Shown: piece after piece, positions 6,753 through 14,647 of the stretch
Position numbering within the stretch: the stretch's first letter is position 1
How the letters are laid out: each line of letters begins with the position of its first letter
Source: VGMA01 sp964655475
Lineage (GTDB): Bacteria; Chlamydiota; Chlamydiia; Chlamydiales; VGMA01
Length of the DNA stretch: 37,143 nt
Assembly: GCA_964655475.1 (NCBI GenBank)
Contig: CAZZMO010000015.1
Coordinates: forward strand, 1-37,143
Direction of reading: 5' to 3'
Program-made: the position numbers and the translations under genes
Notes under the pieces: model-generated
Seen by the model: the letters and a program-made list of their open reading frames with translations, nothing else
Databases searched by the model: none
Told to the model about the DNA's origin: nothing

Positions 6753-7379
6753 ATGTCAATTCTAGAAACTAAAAGAGCCTATTCCTCAGAAACAAGAGAG
6801 AGTCAAGCAGCTCAAACAAAATCTTCAATTTTAGAGTCTGCAAAAAAACTTTTTCAATTGAAAGGGTTTGGTCATGTCACCATCCAGATGATTGCTGAAG
6901 AGGCGAAAGTTTCTCAACCGACGGTCTATGCTCTTTTCAAATCAAAACGGGGTCTTTTACAAGCACTGATTGACCATGCTCTACCTCCGAGAGAGTTTAC
7001 CTCTCTTGTAGAAGATTCGATGAAGGAAACCTCCCCTGAAAAATGTCTCGCCATCACAGCAAAACTCTCCCGCCAGATCTACGATAAAGAAAAAGAATTG
7101 ATCGATCTTTTAAGAGGGGCAACCACCCTCTCTCCTGAGTTTAAAGAGCTCGAAGAGGAAAGGGAAAGAAGGCGCTACGAGCGGCAAGGGGAATATGTAA
7201 AAAAGATGATGAAGATGCAAGCGATGAATGGCACTCTTAGCCTTGAAAAAGCACGAGATATCCTGTGGAGCCTTACAGGAAGGGATCTTTATCGTCTTCT
7301 TGTCATCGAACGTGGTTGGTCTTCAGATGCATATGAGGAGTGGCTCTTTCAGACGCTTTCCCTCTCCCTTCTTAAGTAA
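6753..7379 (+). CDS. TetR-family transcriptional regulator
   Basis: A 208-aa protein with a classic TetR N-terminal DNA-binding domain: KSSILESAKKLFQLKGFGHV, then TIQMIAEEAKVSQPTVYALF and KSKRGLLQALI (residues about 23-75). The helical C-terminal ligand domain is unrelated to anything I recognise. The ATG at 6753 has no Shine-Dalgarno sequence because the palindromic operator occupies that space, so the message may be leaderless or nearly so. The HTH begins at about residue 23, so a later start would leave little N-terminal arm. It probably represses itself and the divergent SnoaL-hydrolase operon. The 3' end overlaps alr by 31 bp. Confidence 0.88.
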   Translation: MSILETKRAYSSETRESQAAQTKSSILESAKKLFQLKGFGHVTIQMIAEEAKVSQPTVYALFKSKRGLLQALIDHALPPREFTSLVEDSMKETSPEKCLAITAKLSRQIYDKEKELIDLLRGATTLSPEFKELEEERERRRYERQGEYVKKMMKMQAMNGTLSLEKARDILWSLTGRDLYRLLVIERGWSSDAYEEWLFQTLSLSLLK

Positions 7380-8449
7380 ACCCGGGGAACCCTTTCATTA
7401 AGGCCACAGAGGATTTCGTAGGGGATGGTACCACACATGCTCGCAATCTCTTGAAGGGAAATGGTTTCCTCCCCTTGACTTCCAATCAAGACCACCTCAT
7501 CTCCTACAAAGACATCACTCTCTCCCACATCGACCATGAATTGATCCATACAGATCGTTCCCACGATGGGATGTTTCTTTCCACGGATGAGGACGTGCCC
7601 TCGATTAGACAAATCTCTTCGATATCCATCTCCGTAGCCAATAGGAACAGTGACAATCCGAGAAGGCTTTTCGGTGTGAAAGGTGTGGTTATAACTGATT
7701 CCCTTTCCCGTTTCGACTATTTTGAAATAGGAAACAGTAGATTTCAGAGAAAAACATGGGGAAATCTCACCAACGCCATCGATATAGCCGAACGTAAGTA
7801 GAGCAGGTCTTACCATATCGAGTGAGCACTCTGGAAAGGCTAACATGCCGCTAGAATTTCCGATGTGGCGGATAAGCGGCTTCTTTACTTGCTCACAGAT
7901 CTCATGAAAGAGGTTCACTTGATCTTTGCCGTAACTATCAGTACTTGCTAAATGGGAATAGATCCCCGCAATGTCAAAGAAGGGATCTTTTTCAAACTCT
8001 TCATAGAGCTGAAGCGCTGTTCGGGGACGCATTCCAGTTCGATGCATCCCTGTATCCACCTCAATGTGGACTTTACACCGTTTCTGTAACCTTTGACATT
8101 CTTCACGAATGAGATCTGCTTTCAGTCTAGAACTGACTGAAACTTCAAGATCATTTAGCAAAAGATCTGAGACTTGTTCTTTATGGATAGCTCCTAAGAC
8201 TAAAATTGGGATCTTTACTCCTGCTTTTCGAAGAGCAACTCCCTCTTTTGCATGAGCTACTGCTAAATAGTCGACTCCCTCTTCTGCGGCAACTTGACCT
8301 ATCGGGATCAAGCCATGTCCATAAGCATTTGCTTTGATGGGAAGGCAAAAAAGACGAGAGCCGATATGACGTTTTACCGCCTGAAGATTTTTGCGAAACT
8401 GTCCAAGATCAATTTCAATCCACGTTGGATGCCACTCATCTCTCTTCAT
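7349..8449 (-). CDS. alr: Alanine racemase
   Basis: A 366-aa PLP enzyme that interconverts L- and D-alanine for peptidoglycan precursor synthesis in the cytoplasm. The PLP lysine is Lys39 in PIKANAYGHG. The second catalytic base is Tyr253 in GISYNHTF, followed by VPIGYGDGY. EVDTGMHRTGMR and RHIGNSSGML are further signature stretches. Start: the ATG at 8449 has AGGTGGAG in front, whereas the longer frame uses a GTG that lies inside that ribosome site. Length is normal for the family. C. trachomatis, as I recall, lacks alr and uses GlyA instead, so a dedicated racemase points to a non-Chlamydia lineage. It is divergent from the outer-membrane protein gene. Confidence 0.95.
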   Translation of the reverse strand: MKRDEWHPTWIEIDLGQFRKNLQAVKRHIGSRLFCLPIKANAYGHGLIPIGQVAAEEGVDYLAVAHAKEGVALRKAGVKIPILVLGAIHKEQVSDLLLNDLEVSVSSRLKADLIREECQRLQKRCKVHIEVDTGMHRTGMRPRTALQLYEEFEKDPFFDIAGIYSHLASTDSYGKDQVNLFHEICEQVKKPLIRHIGNSSGMLAFPECSLDMVRPALLTFGYIDGVGEISPCFSLKSTVSYFKIVETGKGISYNHTFHTEKPSRIVTVPIGYGDGYRRDLSNRGHVLIRGKKHPIVGTICMDQFMVDVGESDVFVGDEVVLIGSQGEETISLQEIASMCGTIPYEILCGLNERVPRVYLRRERESV

Positions 8450-8557
8450 TTTTTTCTCCACCTATCGTCTCCTCAGTCTAATCCATCTCCGAGGAAATTC
8501 GCAAATAAAAGGTGACGAATAATAGCGCTTAAGGTAATTACAAAATGTGGAGGAACC

Positions 8558-9808
8558 ATGAATCGCTTCTTACCTTTAGCACTGGTCTTATTTTCTGGTA
8601 GTCTACTGGGTGCCCAGTCAGATTACGAACATGCTTTACAAGGAGATCTGACATCTGACATCCAAGAGGATATCGATTTTGTGCTCGCTTCTGCTGATGG
8701 AAAGCAAAAAATGAGTCTCAGTCGTACCGATCAGATCGACCAGACACATCTAAAAGGGAAAGAAGATCAATTTCTTGAAGGATATATTCAAGCGCTCATT
8801 GACGCACATTACTACGAATATCAAGTAATCGTCATCGTCAAAGATCGCAAAGTAACCCTCTATCAACTACCAAACAACTCCCGCATTAAAAACAGTATCT
8901 TGGCATTCGTAAGAGATTTACCCGATATTGAAGGTGTGGAAGAGGGGCAATTGACCCCAGAAACAAAAAAACAGATCGAAAAAGAATATGTAAAAATCCC
9001 CCGCATCAATGGAATTTGGTTCCCAGAATCTTCAGTGCTTTTTCCTCCTCTAATTGCAAACCCCCGAGATCCCGTTTACTCTGTTGGTTACCGTTTTAAT
9101 GATCAAGTGCTCGGTAATGACATAATATCAGTCTCATTTGGAGACACCTTTCCTATTTTCCGCTGGCACGACGTGGGGCGATTCCATGGCGATATGCAGA
9201 TTGACATCATGGCAGGGGTTTGGGGCGATTTTAACATGAACCCTACAAACTCCCCTGAAAATGAATGGGCAGAGCTCATCACGACCGACTATATGCTAGC
9301 CATTCCCCTCAGCTATTCGTTCGATAAATATGCATTTAGATTGAGAGTCTATCATATCTCTTCCCACCTCGGGGATGAGTTTATGGTAAACAATCCTGAA
9401 GTCCAAAGGGTCAACCCCAGCTTCGAAGCCTTAGAACTCTTCTTCTCTTACCAAGCAAGTACCGGCGTACGCTTTTACGGTGGCCCTGGTTACGTATTCC
9501 ATACCGACACCAGCTACTACATCAAACCCCTCTACTTTGAATATGGAACAGAAATTCGCGTCATGGGACTCAAGTCCCACTACCACCGCCTCTACGGCAC
9601 ACCATTCCTTGCCCTCGATATCCAAAACTGGGAAGCTCTCCACTACCAATTCACCGTAACAGCTCAGCTCGGATATGAGCTCAGCAAACTCCAAGGCGCA
9701 GGGCGCAAAGTCCGCTTCTTCGGTGAATACCACCACGGCTTCTCCGAAGGGCAGTTTTTCCTAGATACGACTTCCTACTGGGCCATCAGAGCCTCTTACG
9801 GATTCTAA
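8558..9808 (+). CDS. Outer-membrane protein, DUF1207-like
   Basis: A 416-aa precursor with a signal peptide (MNRFLPLALVLFSGSLLGAQ, cleavage probably near residue 19). The body is rich in aromatic, alternating segments typical of a beta-barrel (SVGYRFNDQVLG, FRLRVYHISSHLGDEF, VRFYGGPGYVF, FFGEYHHGFSEGQFFL) and ends in Phe, the usual BAM-recognition residue. The pattern around FPIFRWHDVG, YHISSHLGDEF and FFGEYHHG suggests the DUF1207 family, whose function is unknown. A strong GGAGG lies before the ATG. Residues 30-140 form a more polar N-terminal domain. Role in permeability or adhesion is open. Confidence 0.8.
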   Translation: MNRFLPLALVLFSGSLLGAQSDYEHALQGDLTSDIQEDIDFVLASADGKQKMSLSRTDQIDQTHLKGKEDQFLEGYIQALIDAHYYEYQVIVIVKDRKVTLYQLPNNSRIKNSILAFVRDLPDIEGVEEGQLTPETKKQIEKEYVKIPRINGIWFPESSVLFPPLIANPRDPVYSVGYRFNDQVLGNDIISVSFGDTFPIFRWHDVGRFHGDMQIDIMAGVWGDFNMNPTNSPENEWAELITTDYMLAIPLSYSFDKYAFRLRVYHISSHLGDEFMVNNPEVQRVNPSFEALELFFSYQASTGVRFYGGPGYVFHTDTSYYIKPLYFEYGTEIRVMGLKSHYHRLYGTPFLALDIQNWEALHYQFTVTAQLGYELSKLQGAGRKVRFFGEYHHGFSEGQFFLDTTSYWAIRASYGF

Positions 9809-9816
9809 TATCACTA

Positions 9817-9835
9817 GCCCCTATCCAAAAGGGGC
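9817..9835. terminator. GC-rich hairpin between convergent genes
   Basis: GCCCCT (9817-9822) and AGGGGC (9830-9835) form a 6-bp stem with a 7-nt loop, 9 bp after the outer-membrane protein gene and 26 bp before the end of the convergent LOG-domain gene. There is no T-run on either side, so it may terminate weakly or stabilise both 3' ends. Confidence 0.4.
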
Positions 9836-9860
9836 ATACTCTATTTGAAGTTGTTACTTG

Positions 9861-11999
9861 TTATTCATTATAGAGGCGGAAGCCTCTTTCGAAGGATTTG
9901 TAGCTGCGGCCGATGGGGAGATCCCCTTTAAAGAAGCGGCTGTAGATTGTTAGGGCTTCATCGGCATTTCTGGCGAGGAAGAAGGTGTTTGATACCCACT
10001 CTCCGCCGTGGACAGTTCCTGAGAGGAGGTTTTGTTTGAAGCGGGTGGTGATTTTGTTCTCCCAGTATTCTTGTGTTCCAAAGAGAATGACGGGGACAAT
10101 GTATTCTCGAAGGCCTACTTGTGTTCTGAGGTTTTCGAGAGCAAATTCGAAATCGGTTCCTGTTCCCCCCTTCAAGATACAGACGAGATCAAGATGAAAC
10201 TCTGCTTGGCGGTAGATGATCTGTTCGAGACGGTAGGTCATGATCGCTTGAATGTAGGGATTCATCATCTCTGTGTGGATAACCTGGCCATGTACTGGAT
10301 CGTCAGAATAAGGTGGGTTGGAAAAATCGACTGCATTTCCTCCTGACAAGATGCCGAGCTCTACAGCAAGGCGATTGCCTAGCTCCATAATGCCAGGGCC
10401 ACCTCCAGTGAGGACCATGAGTTCTTTTTTTGGATTCAACAATGGGTGGTTGACGGTTTCTTTGAGTTTGAGCACGCCATGGAGGAAGTTTTTCACATCC
10501 TCCTCGTTTTCGACTCCCATTAAATTGGAACCGTAGACTCCGATGACGGTTGCGTCTTGGAATGTCTTGATCTTTGGTATCGGCACAAACATCCCAGAGA
10601 CCTTCCCCTTTTTCGGAACATACTTGGTCAAGAGTTTTGTTTTAGGATTAGCCCAGTAGACATCAATGGAGGCATTGGCAAAATCGCGGAGCATGGCGCG
10701 ATCTTCTGCAGAAAAATAGTCCCCATAGGTGTAGGAAGGGTACTGAAAGTAAATTGCCTTGAGACACTCTCTCACTCTAGCATTGATGAGGAGTCTTTTC
10801 AAAAAGGTCGAAGGGAAATAGCGTGTGAAGAGAACCCCTTCACTATTGATGTGGTCGTTATGGATCCCTCGGAGAATAGGAAAGGCTGGCTGCTTTTCGA
10901 TGAAATGGTTGATGATGTTCATCTCTCGATCTGTGTAAGGAGGCTCCGCGATGAAATCTTCTGGGGTGTCACCTGCAACGATCCAATCTTCTTTCCGTAG
11001 TTTTTTAAGCTGATCTCCTTTTACAATGAATGTAGCGCAGCGCACTTTTTCCGGAGCTGTATCAAACGCCTTCAAAATGGTTTCCGTATCTTCCAGAGAT
11101 TCCTTAAGAAGGTCTCGATCTTCGAAAAAGACATGCTCTCTATAAGGCTCTAAAGTATAGAACTCTAAAGGAATCTCATACACTTCCTTGCTATCATCTC
11201 CATAGAGTTCATAGATTTCACAGGTCGACGCTAAATGGGGCTCTAACACGTTCGCGCTTGAATGTCTGACCCCTTGTGGGAGCTCATCATTAATGATGCG
11301 GGCAAACATTGTCCTGATGTAGAGAGGCACTGTTTTAACGAGAAGGAGTTTGTTATTTTCCACGACCCTTCTTTTATTTAAATGCTCTTGGTGAAGTGGT
11401 AGGAGGTTCCGAAGATGAACGCCCTTCTTTTTCAGACCTAAAGCAATAGTGTCGAGAAGCCCTTCAATCGAAGGGGTATATTCATAGCGCCCTTCGCGAA
11501 TGGGTAGACGAACAATGGTCCTCGTTGAATCTTCTTGGAAGATCAACTGATCTGGAGAAAACTCATCTCCGAAATGGATGAGAGGATGCCCTTTTCGATC
11601 GGTATGATTAAATATACGTTGGATGTAAGAGGGATAACGAACTCTTCTTCGATCATCAGCTGCAAAGAGTTTTCCGACGTACATTCCTACAGAAAACTTG
11701 GTTAAGAGCTTTTTTCCTAAATCATTGATCGCAAAAAAACGGACTGTTACCTGCGCATTAAGTAAAGTAGCAGACAGATCAATCTCAAGAGCTTCTGCAT
11801 CAACGCCTAATTGTGCAATGGTACTTTTTAGATTGAATTGCAAGAGCTCATGGTCGATCGTAAACCCGAGGAAATTGGGAAAGATGTTGTCGATATCGAT
11901 GATAGCTCGAACGCTACCATCGGGATCTCGATCTAGTTTGATGATTTTCCCATCGGGGGAAACCAAATCAAAAGGGACAGCATAAGGATCTCTATACAT
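9861..11999 (-). CDS. Large protein with C-terminal LOG-like Rossmann domain
   Basis: A 712-aa cytoplasmic protein. Residues about 480-690 form a nucleotide-binding Rossmann domain of the LOG / predicted lysine-decarboxylase type: VIGVYGSN (485-492), LTGGGPGIMELG (530-541), then ILKGGTGTDFEFALE (608-622). The last matches the PGGxGTxxE motif except that Pro is Lys. LOG-family enzymes hydrolyse nucleoside 5'-monophosphates to base and ribose 5-phosphate. The N-terminal 480 residues are not recognised, begin YRDPYAVPFDLVSPDGKIIK, and far exceed the N-terminal part of PpnN (454 aa in total). The ATG at 11999 is preferred to the TTG at 12062, whose extra residues look non-coding. It is last in a leftward run after the LPPL-motif genes. 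Confidence 0.75.
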   Translation of the reverse strand: MYRDPYAVPFDLVSPDGKIIKLDRDPDGSVRAIIDIDNIFPNFLGFTIDHELLQFNLKSTIAQLGVDAEALEIDLSATLLNAQVTVRFFAINDLGKKLLTKFSVGMYVGKLFAADDRRRVRYPSYIQRIFNHTDRKGHPLIHFGDEFSPDQLIFQEDSTRTIVRLPIREGRYEYTPSIEGLLDTIALGLKKKGVHLRNLLPLHQEHLNKRRVVENNKLLLVKTVPLYIRTMFARIINDELPQGVRHSSANVLEPHLASTCEIYELYGDDSKEVYEIPLEFYTLEPYREHVFFEDRDLLKESLEDTETILKAFDTAPEKVRCATFIVKGDQLKKLRKEDWIVAGDTPEDFIAEPPYTDREMNIINHFIEKQPAFPILRGIHNDHINSEGVLFTRYFPSTFLKRLLINARVRECLKAIYFQYPSYTYGDYFSAEDRAMLRDFANASIDVYWANPKTKLLTKYVPKKGKVSGMFVPIPKIKTFQDATVIGVYGSNLMGVENEEDVKNFLHGVLKLKETVNHPLLNPKKELMVLTGGGPGIMELGNRLAVELGILSGGNAVDFSNPPYSDDPVHGQVIHTEMMNPYIQAIMTYRLEQIIYRQAEFHLDLVCILKGGTGTDFEFALENLRTQVGLREYIVPVILFGTQEYWENKITTRFKQNLLSGTVHGGEWVSNTFFLARNADEALTIYSRFFKGDLPIGRSYKSFERGFRLYNE

Positions 12000-12079
12000 A
12001 GTAATCAACCTATTACCAGAATAGAGAATTTTATTCCATCGCCAACAAAAGTAAAGAAGCAACTTCTATTGGCAGCAGA

Positions 12080-12445
12080 CTATCCTGAACGGAGTGGAGG
12101 AAGAATCGGAATTTGACTCTTAAAATGACCAGTTTTGATTGCAATTTCTCCACAAAGCCTGTCACTATCTGGAGTACCTTTCTGACTCATACCTTTTTGC
12201 GATATCTTTCCGCTAACATCGAGATAAGATACAGGAGGTAGAGTAAGTTTTTCTTTGGTGCCCATTTCTAATTTAACAGGATATTTTGACTGCGTGATTT
12301 CTGGAAGAAAAGATTCTGAAGAAGTTTGTGGTTTAACTTTCATGCTTTTGCTTGCTGTGTCCATTTTTCCAATTTTTACAATTGGAGGTAGACGATTTTG
12401 ATCATTTTGTATTGGTTCAGGGCTTCCGCCGACAGGCTTTGACAT
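12080..12445 (-). CDS. Small low-complexity protein with LPPL/LPPI motifs (121 aa)
   Basis: Not recognised. The protein is polar, rich in Lys, Ser and Pro, and probably disordered. Short proline motifs recur: LPPI (19-22), LPEI (47-50), LPPV (69-72) and IPILPPL (112-118). A small internal duplication SQKGMSQKG lies at 82-90. A clear ribosome site (AGGAGA) precedes the ATG. The neighbouring gene at 12535 carries the same IPxLPPL motif, so the two may share a binding partner. Recurrent proline motifs in a disordered chain are common in secreted effectors and adaptor proteins, but export cannot be shown here. Confidence 0.65.
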   Translation of the reverse strand: MSKPVGGSPEPIQNDQNRLPPIVKIGKMDTASKSMKVKPQTSSESFLPEITQSKYPVKLEMGTKEKLTLPPVSYLDVSGKISQKGMSQKGTPDSDRLCGEIAIKTGHFKSQIPILPPLRSG

Positions 12446-12511
12446 ATCTTCTCCTAGAGAATTGCTCTTCCCTTATCTGAATCTCTAGCGAATTAAATGA
12501 AAAGAATTTTA

Positions 12512-12530
12512 TTTATCAACTGATGATAAA
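12512..12530 (-). terminator. AT-rich hairpin downstream of the 181-aa gene
   Basis: TTTATCA (12512-12518) and TGATAAA (12524-12530) pair perfectly around a 5-nt loop, 4 bp after the stop of the 12535 gene in its reading direction, followed by a T-rich stretch. The stem is weak, so it could be a poor terminator or an operator for the downstream gene. Confidence 0.3.
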
Positions 12531-12534
12531 CAGG

Positions 12535-13080
12535 TTAAGAACTTATATGCGTCGCAAGAACATTTTGTAGAAGTCTCATGGCATCCCTTTTCCATCCCCC
12601 AGAAATCAATCGATCTGTCAGTTTTTGCTCAATATGCTCACTCAGAATACTTCTTGTGACTCTTCTAATAATATGAGGAGATAGACTGCTGTCTATCTGA
12701 TGGTTAGATATGAAAGATTCGATGACTAAATGCCCTTGTTCATTGATAGCGACGATTTCTTTAATGACAAGAGCGATTTCAGCGTGAGTGACATTACTGA
12801 ACCTCTCTCCTTTAAAGACATGCAGCATGGCGATCTTCATGATTTGTTCTGCCAAGATTTTATCTGCTTGATAACCAGAAAGTTCTTCTATAGAAACGCG
12901 TCCTTTGAGCTCATTTGTTAATTGAAGAATTGCAGGATGCACTTTTTTGGAGATGGGAGGAAGTTCGAGATTTTCTTGAACCTGAGGATATGCAGTAGAG
13001 GGTTTTTTCTTCGGGTGGATGAAGGTTTCATTGAGTGGCGGTAAGGTTGGAATTCCAGACTTTGTCACTTCTGTAAACAT
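12535..13080 (-). CDS. Hypothetical protein with LPPL/LPPI motifs and helical C-terminus (181 aa)
   Basis: Not recognised. The first 45 residues are proline-rich and carry IPTLPPL (10-16) and ELPPI (39-43), the same motif as in the adjacent 121-aa protein. The rest, from about residue 47, reads as a compact all-helical domain (HPAILQLTNELKGRVSIEEL, then KILAEQIMKIAMLHV, IIRRVTRSILSEHIEQKLTD). No membrane span or signal peptide is seen. A strong GGGGGGAG precedes the ATG. It points away from tRNA-Ser, with 77 bp between. Shared motifs suggest that this protein and its neighbour act in one process; which is unknown. Confidence 0.7.
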   Translation of the reverse strand: MFTEVTKSGIPTLPPLNETFIHPKKKPSTAYPQVQENLELPPISKKVHPAILQLTNELKGRVSIEELSGYQADKILAEQIMKIAMLHVFKGERFSNVTHAEIALVIKEIVAINEQGHLVIESFISNHQIDSSLSPHIIRRVTRSILSEHIEQKLTDRLISGGWKRDAMRLLQNVLATHISS

Positions 13081-13117
13081 ACTCCCCCCTTAAGTGGCAA
13101 AATAATAGAGATCTTTC

Positions 13118-13146
13118 TTGATTTTATCCAGGGAAAAAGAGATAAT
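13118..13146 (+). promoter_or_regulatory. Promoter of tRNA-Ser
   Basis: TTGATT (13118-13123) and GATAAT (13141-13146) are separated by exactly 17 bp, and the tRNA begins 12 bp after the -10 element. Close to consensus for a housekeeping sigma factor. Confidence 0.7.
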
Positions 13147-13157
13147 CTCTTGCCCAT

Positions 13158-13242
13158 GGAGAGATGGCAGAGCGGCTTAATGCGGCGGTCTTGAAAACCG
13201 TTGTGGGGCGACTCACCGGGGGTTCGAATCCCTCTCTCTCCG
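13158..13242 (+). tRNA. tRNA-Ser(TGA)
   Basis: An 85-nt cloverleaf. The acceptor stem GGAGAGA pairs with TCTCTCC, and the discriminator base is G. The anticodon stem GCGGT/ACCGT encloses the loop CTTGAAA, giving anticodon TGA (Ser, UCA codons). A long variable arm and GGTTCGAATC T-loop confirm a class II serine tRNA. CCA is not encoded. It has its own promoter just upstream and an intrinsic terminator just downstream, so it is a single-gene unit. Confidence 0.97.
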
Positions 13243-13244
13243 AT

Positions 13245-13276
13245 AAGGGAAAGCTTTTCAGCTTTCCCTTTTTTTT
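13245..13276 (+). terminator. Intrinsic terminator of tRNA-Ser
   Basis: AAGGGAAAGC and GCTTTCCCTT form a perfect 10-bp stem around a 6-nt loop, followed by a T-run. It begins 2 bp after the tRNA. The reverse strand lacks a good T-run, so it acts mainly in the plus direction. Confidence 0.9.
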
Positions 13277-13284
13277 GCACTGTC

Positions 13285-14517
13285 TCAACTCTTAACGGTC
13301 AGAGTCTCTCGAGTCTTTTTCTCTCCGATCGTCAAATAGGTAAAACCTGCTAATCCCATGCAAAGAGCTGCAGGGATGACTGCTGTTCCATAAATGAGAG
13401 CAACTCCAGAGCTTGCTCCTCCGAACGCATCGACAACTGAGCCGATCACTGCGTGAAAGATATACCCGAAGAGCATGATGATCATATTGCTTGCAGCTGT
13501 GGTTAAGCCGACAAGCCCTTCTCTGACAAAGGTAGAAGCTTTATAGATCGCAAGAATCTGATAGGCTGAACAGATCCCCACAATGACAAACCCGATACTG
13601 AGCATGCTAGAGGTCAAAGAAAAGAAGATCAGAGCAAAAAAGTAGGCAGCCATGATGAACGAAGAGATGGCGATGGTCCCGAAATAGTTTTTCATCCTAT
13701 CGGCGATGAAACTGAGAACTGGAGCGCCAAAACACATCCCTACAAAAATCATAGAAGGCAAACTTGCAGCTAGTGTCGAATCAAATCCATAAGCATGTTT
13801 TAAAAAGGCAGCTGCCCAGACATCAGCAAAGCCCTCTAATGGCCCCACCATAAGCCCTGCAAGTAAGCAGATGGCGAGGACTTTTTTATTCGTAAAGACC
13901 TCTTTGATATCAGAAAAGATTGTCCCTGTTACTGTACTTTTGACATTTGGAACAACCCAATAGGTAAGAAGAGCTAATACACCTCCTAAAACAGCCATCC
14001 ACTGGACAGTCGTCTGATACCCAAAAACATCCCTTAAATAACTTACAGGCCCTCCCCCATAAATGGCACCAATCAATCCAATGGTGACAGAAAGGCTGAG
14101 CATCCGAGGGAATTTCTCCTCACTGAAGATCATCCTGATGATCTTGAAGACCCCTAAAATCGCAGCAGATGAGCCAAGGCCCATGAGAAATCTCCCTAAA
14201 ATGGGAAACATCCAGTGTTCTGAAAAAATTAAAGGCATCAACCCTGATACAGTGAGAAGAATACAAGCGGTCATGACTTTCTTAGGGCCAAAACGGTCTA
14301 GCATGATCCCGATCGGAAGGTGCATGAGAGAATATCCGATGTAGTAGATCCCTGAAAATTGACCAAAGGTAAGGGCATTGATCCCGAACTGGTTCATGAT
14401 ATCTTCCATCATGATGTTCGGCATCACCCGAAGGATGTATTGATAGGCGTAGAATACAGAGGCAACAATCCACATCATCCAGGCAAAACGGCGCGAAGTA
14501 GCCGAAAACGTAGTCAT
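13285..14517 (-). CDS. MFS transporter
   Basis: A 410-aa inner-membrane protein with about 12 predicted helices. The cytoplasmic motif A is seen after helix 2 (GIMLDRFGPKKV). The N-terminal part (WMMWIVASVFYAYQYILRVMPNIM) resembles transporters of intracellular bacteria such as the Legionella Pht group, some of which import amino acids or nucleosides. The substrate is not determinable here. AAAGGAA precedes the ATG. It lies downstream of pheS in the same direction, but a terminator-like hairpin sits between them, so it probably has its own promoter. Confidence 0.88.
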   Translation of the reverse strand: MTTFSATSRRFAWMMWIVASVFYAYQYILRVMPNIMMEDIMNQFGINALTFGQFSGIYYIGYSLMHLPIGIMLDRFGPKKVMTACILLTVSGLMPLIFSEHWMFPILGRFLMGLGSSAAILGVFKIIRMIFSEEKFPRMLSLSVTIGLIGAIYGGGPVSYLRDVFGYQTTVQWMAVLGGVLALLTYWVVPNVKSTVTGTIFSDIKEVFTNKKVLAICLLAGLMVGPLEGFADVWAAAFLKHAYGFDSTLAASLPSMIFVGMCFGAPVLSFIADRMKNYFGTIAISSFIMAAYFFALIFFSLTSSMLSIGFVIVGICSAYQILAIYKASTFVREGLVGLTTAASNMIIMLFGYIFHAVIGSVVDAFGGASSGVALIYGTAVIPAALCMGLAGFTYLTIGEKKTRETLTVKS

Positions 14518-14548
14518 AAAAATTCCTTTAGTAAGGTTAGTCGAAGGT

Positions 14549-14593
14549 AAAAAAAATGAAAAAAAGATTGATTACTGTGCTGCTAGCACAGCA
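14549..14593 (-). terminator. Probable terminator downstream of pheS
   Basis: Reading leftward, CTGTGCT and AGCACAG pair (14575-14591, 7 bp plus a T-G and a T-A pair outside) around a 3-nt loop. Two T-runs of 7-8 bases follow, the first 7 nt after the stem. This fits termination of the infC-rpmI-rplT-pheS message, though the T-run is slightly offset. Confidence 0.55.
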
Positions 14594-14647
14594 GTAGAAG
14601 AGAAAGGGACTTGATAAGTCTTGTACTCATACCACTATAATAACAAA

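Noticed and set aside
12000..12062. N-terminal extension of the LOG-domain protein from TTG 12062
   Set aside because: The extra residues (LLYFCWRWNKILYSG) look non-coding and overlap an AT-rich promoter-like stretch; ATG 11999 is a better start.
13065..13280. 71-aa ORF on the minus strand across tRNA-Ser
   Set aside because: It is the antisense of the tRNA gene and its terminator, a common false ORF.
14573..14593. Hairpin below pheS read as an operator for the MFS gene
   Set aside because: T-runs follow it in the pheS reading direction, so a terminator is the simpler reading, though a dual role is possible.
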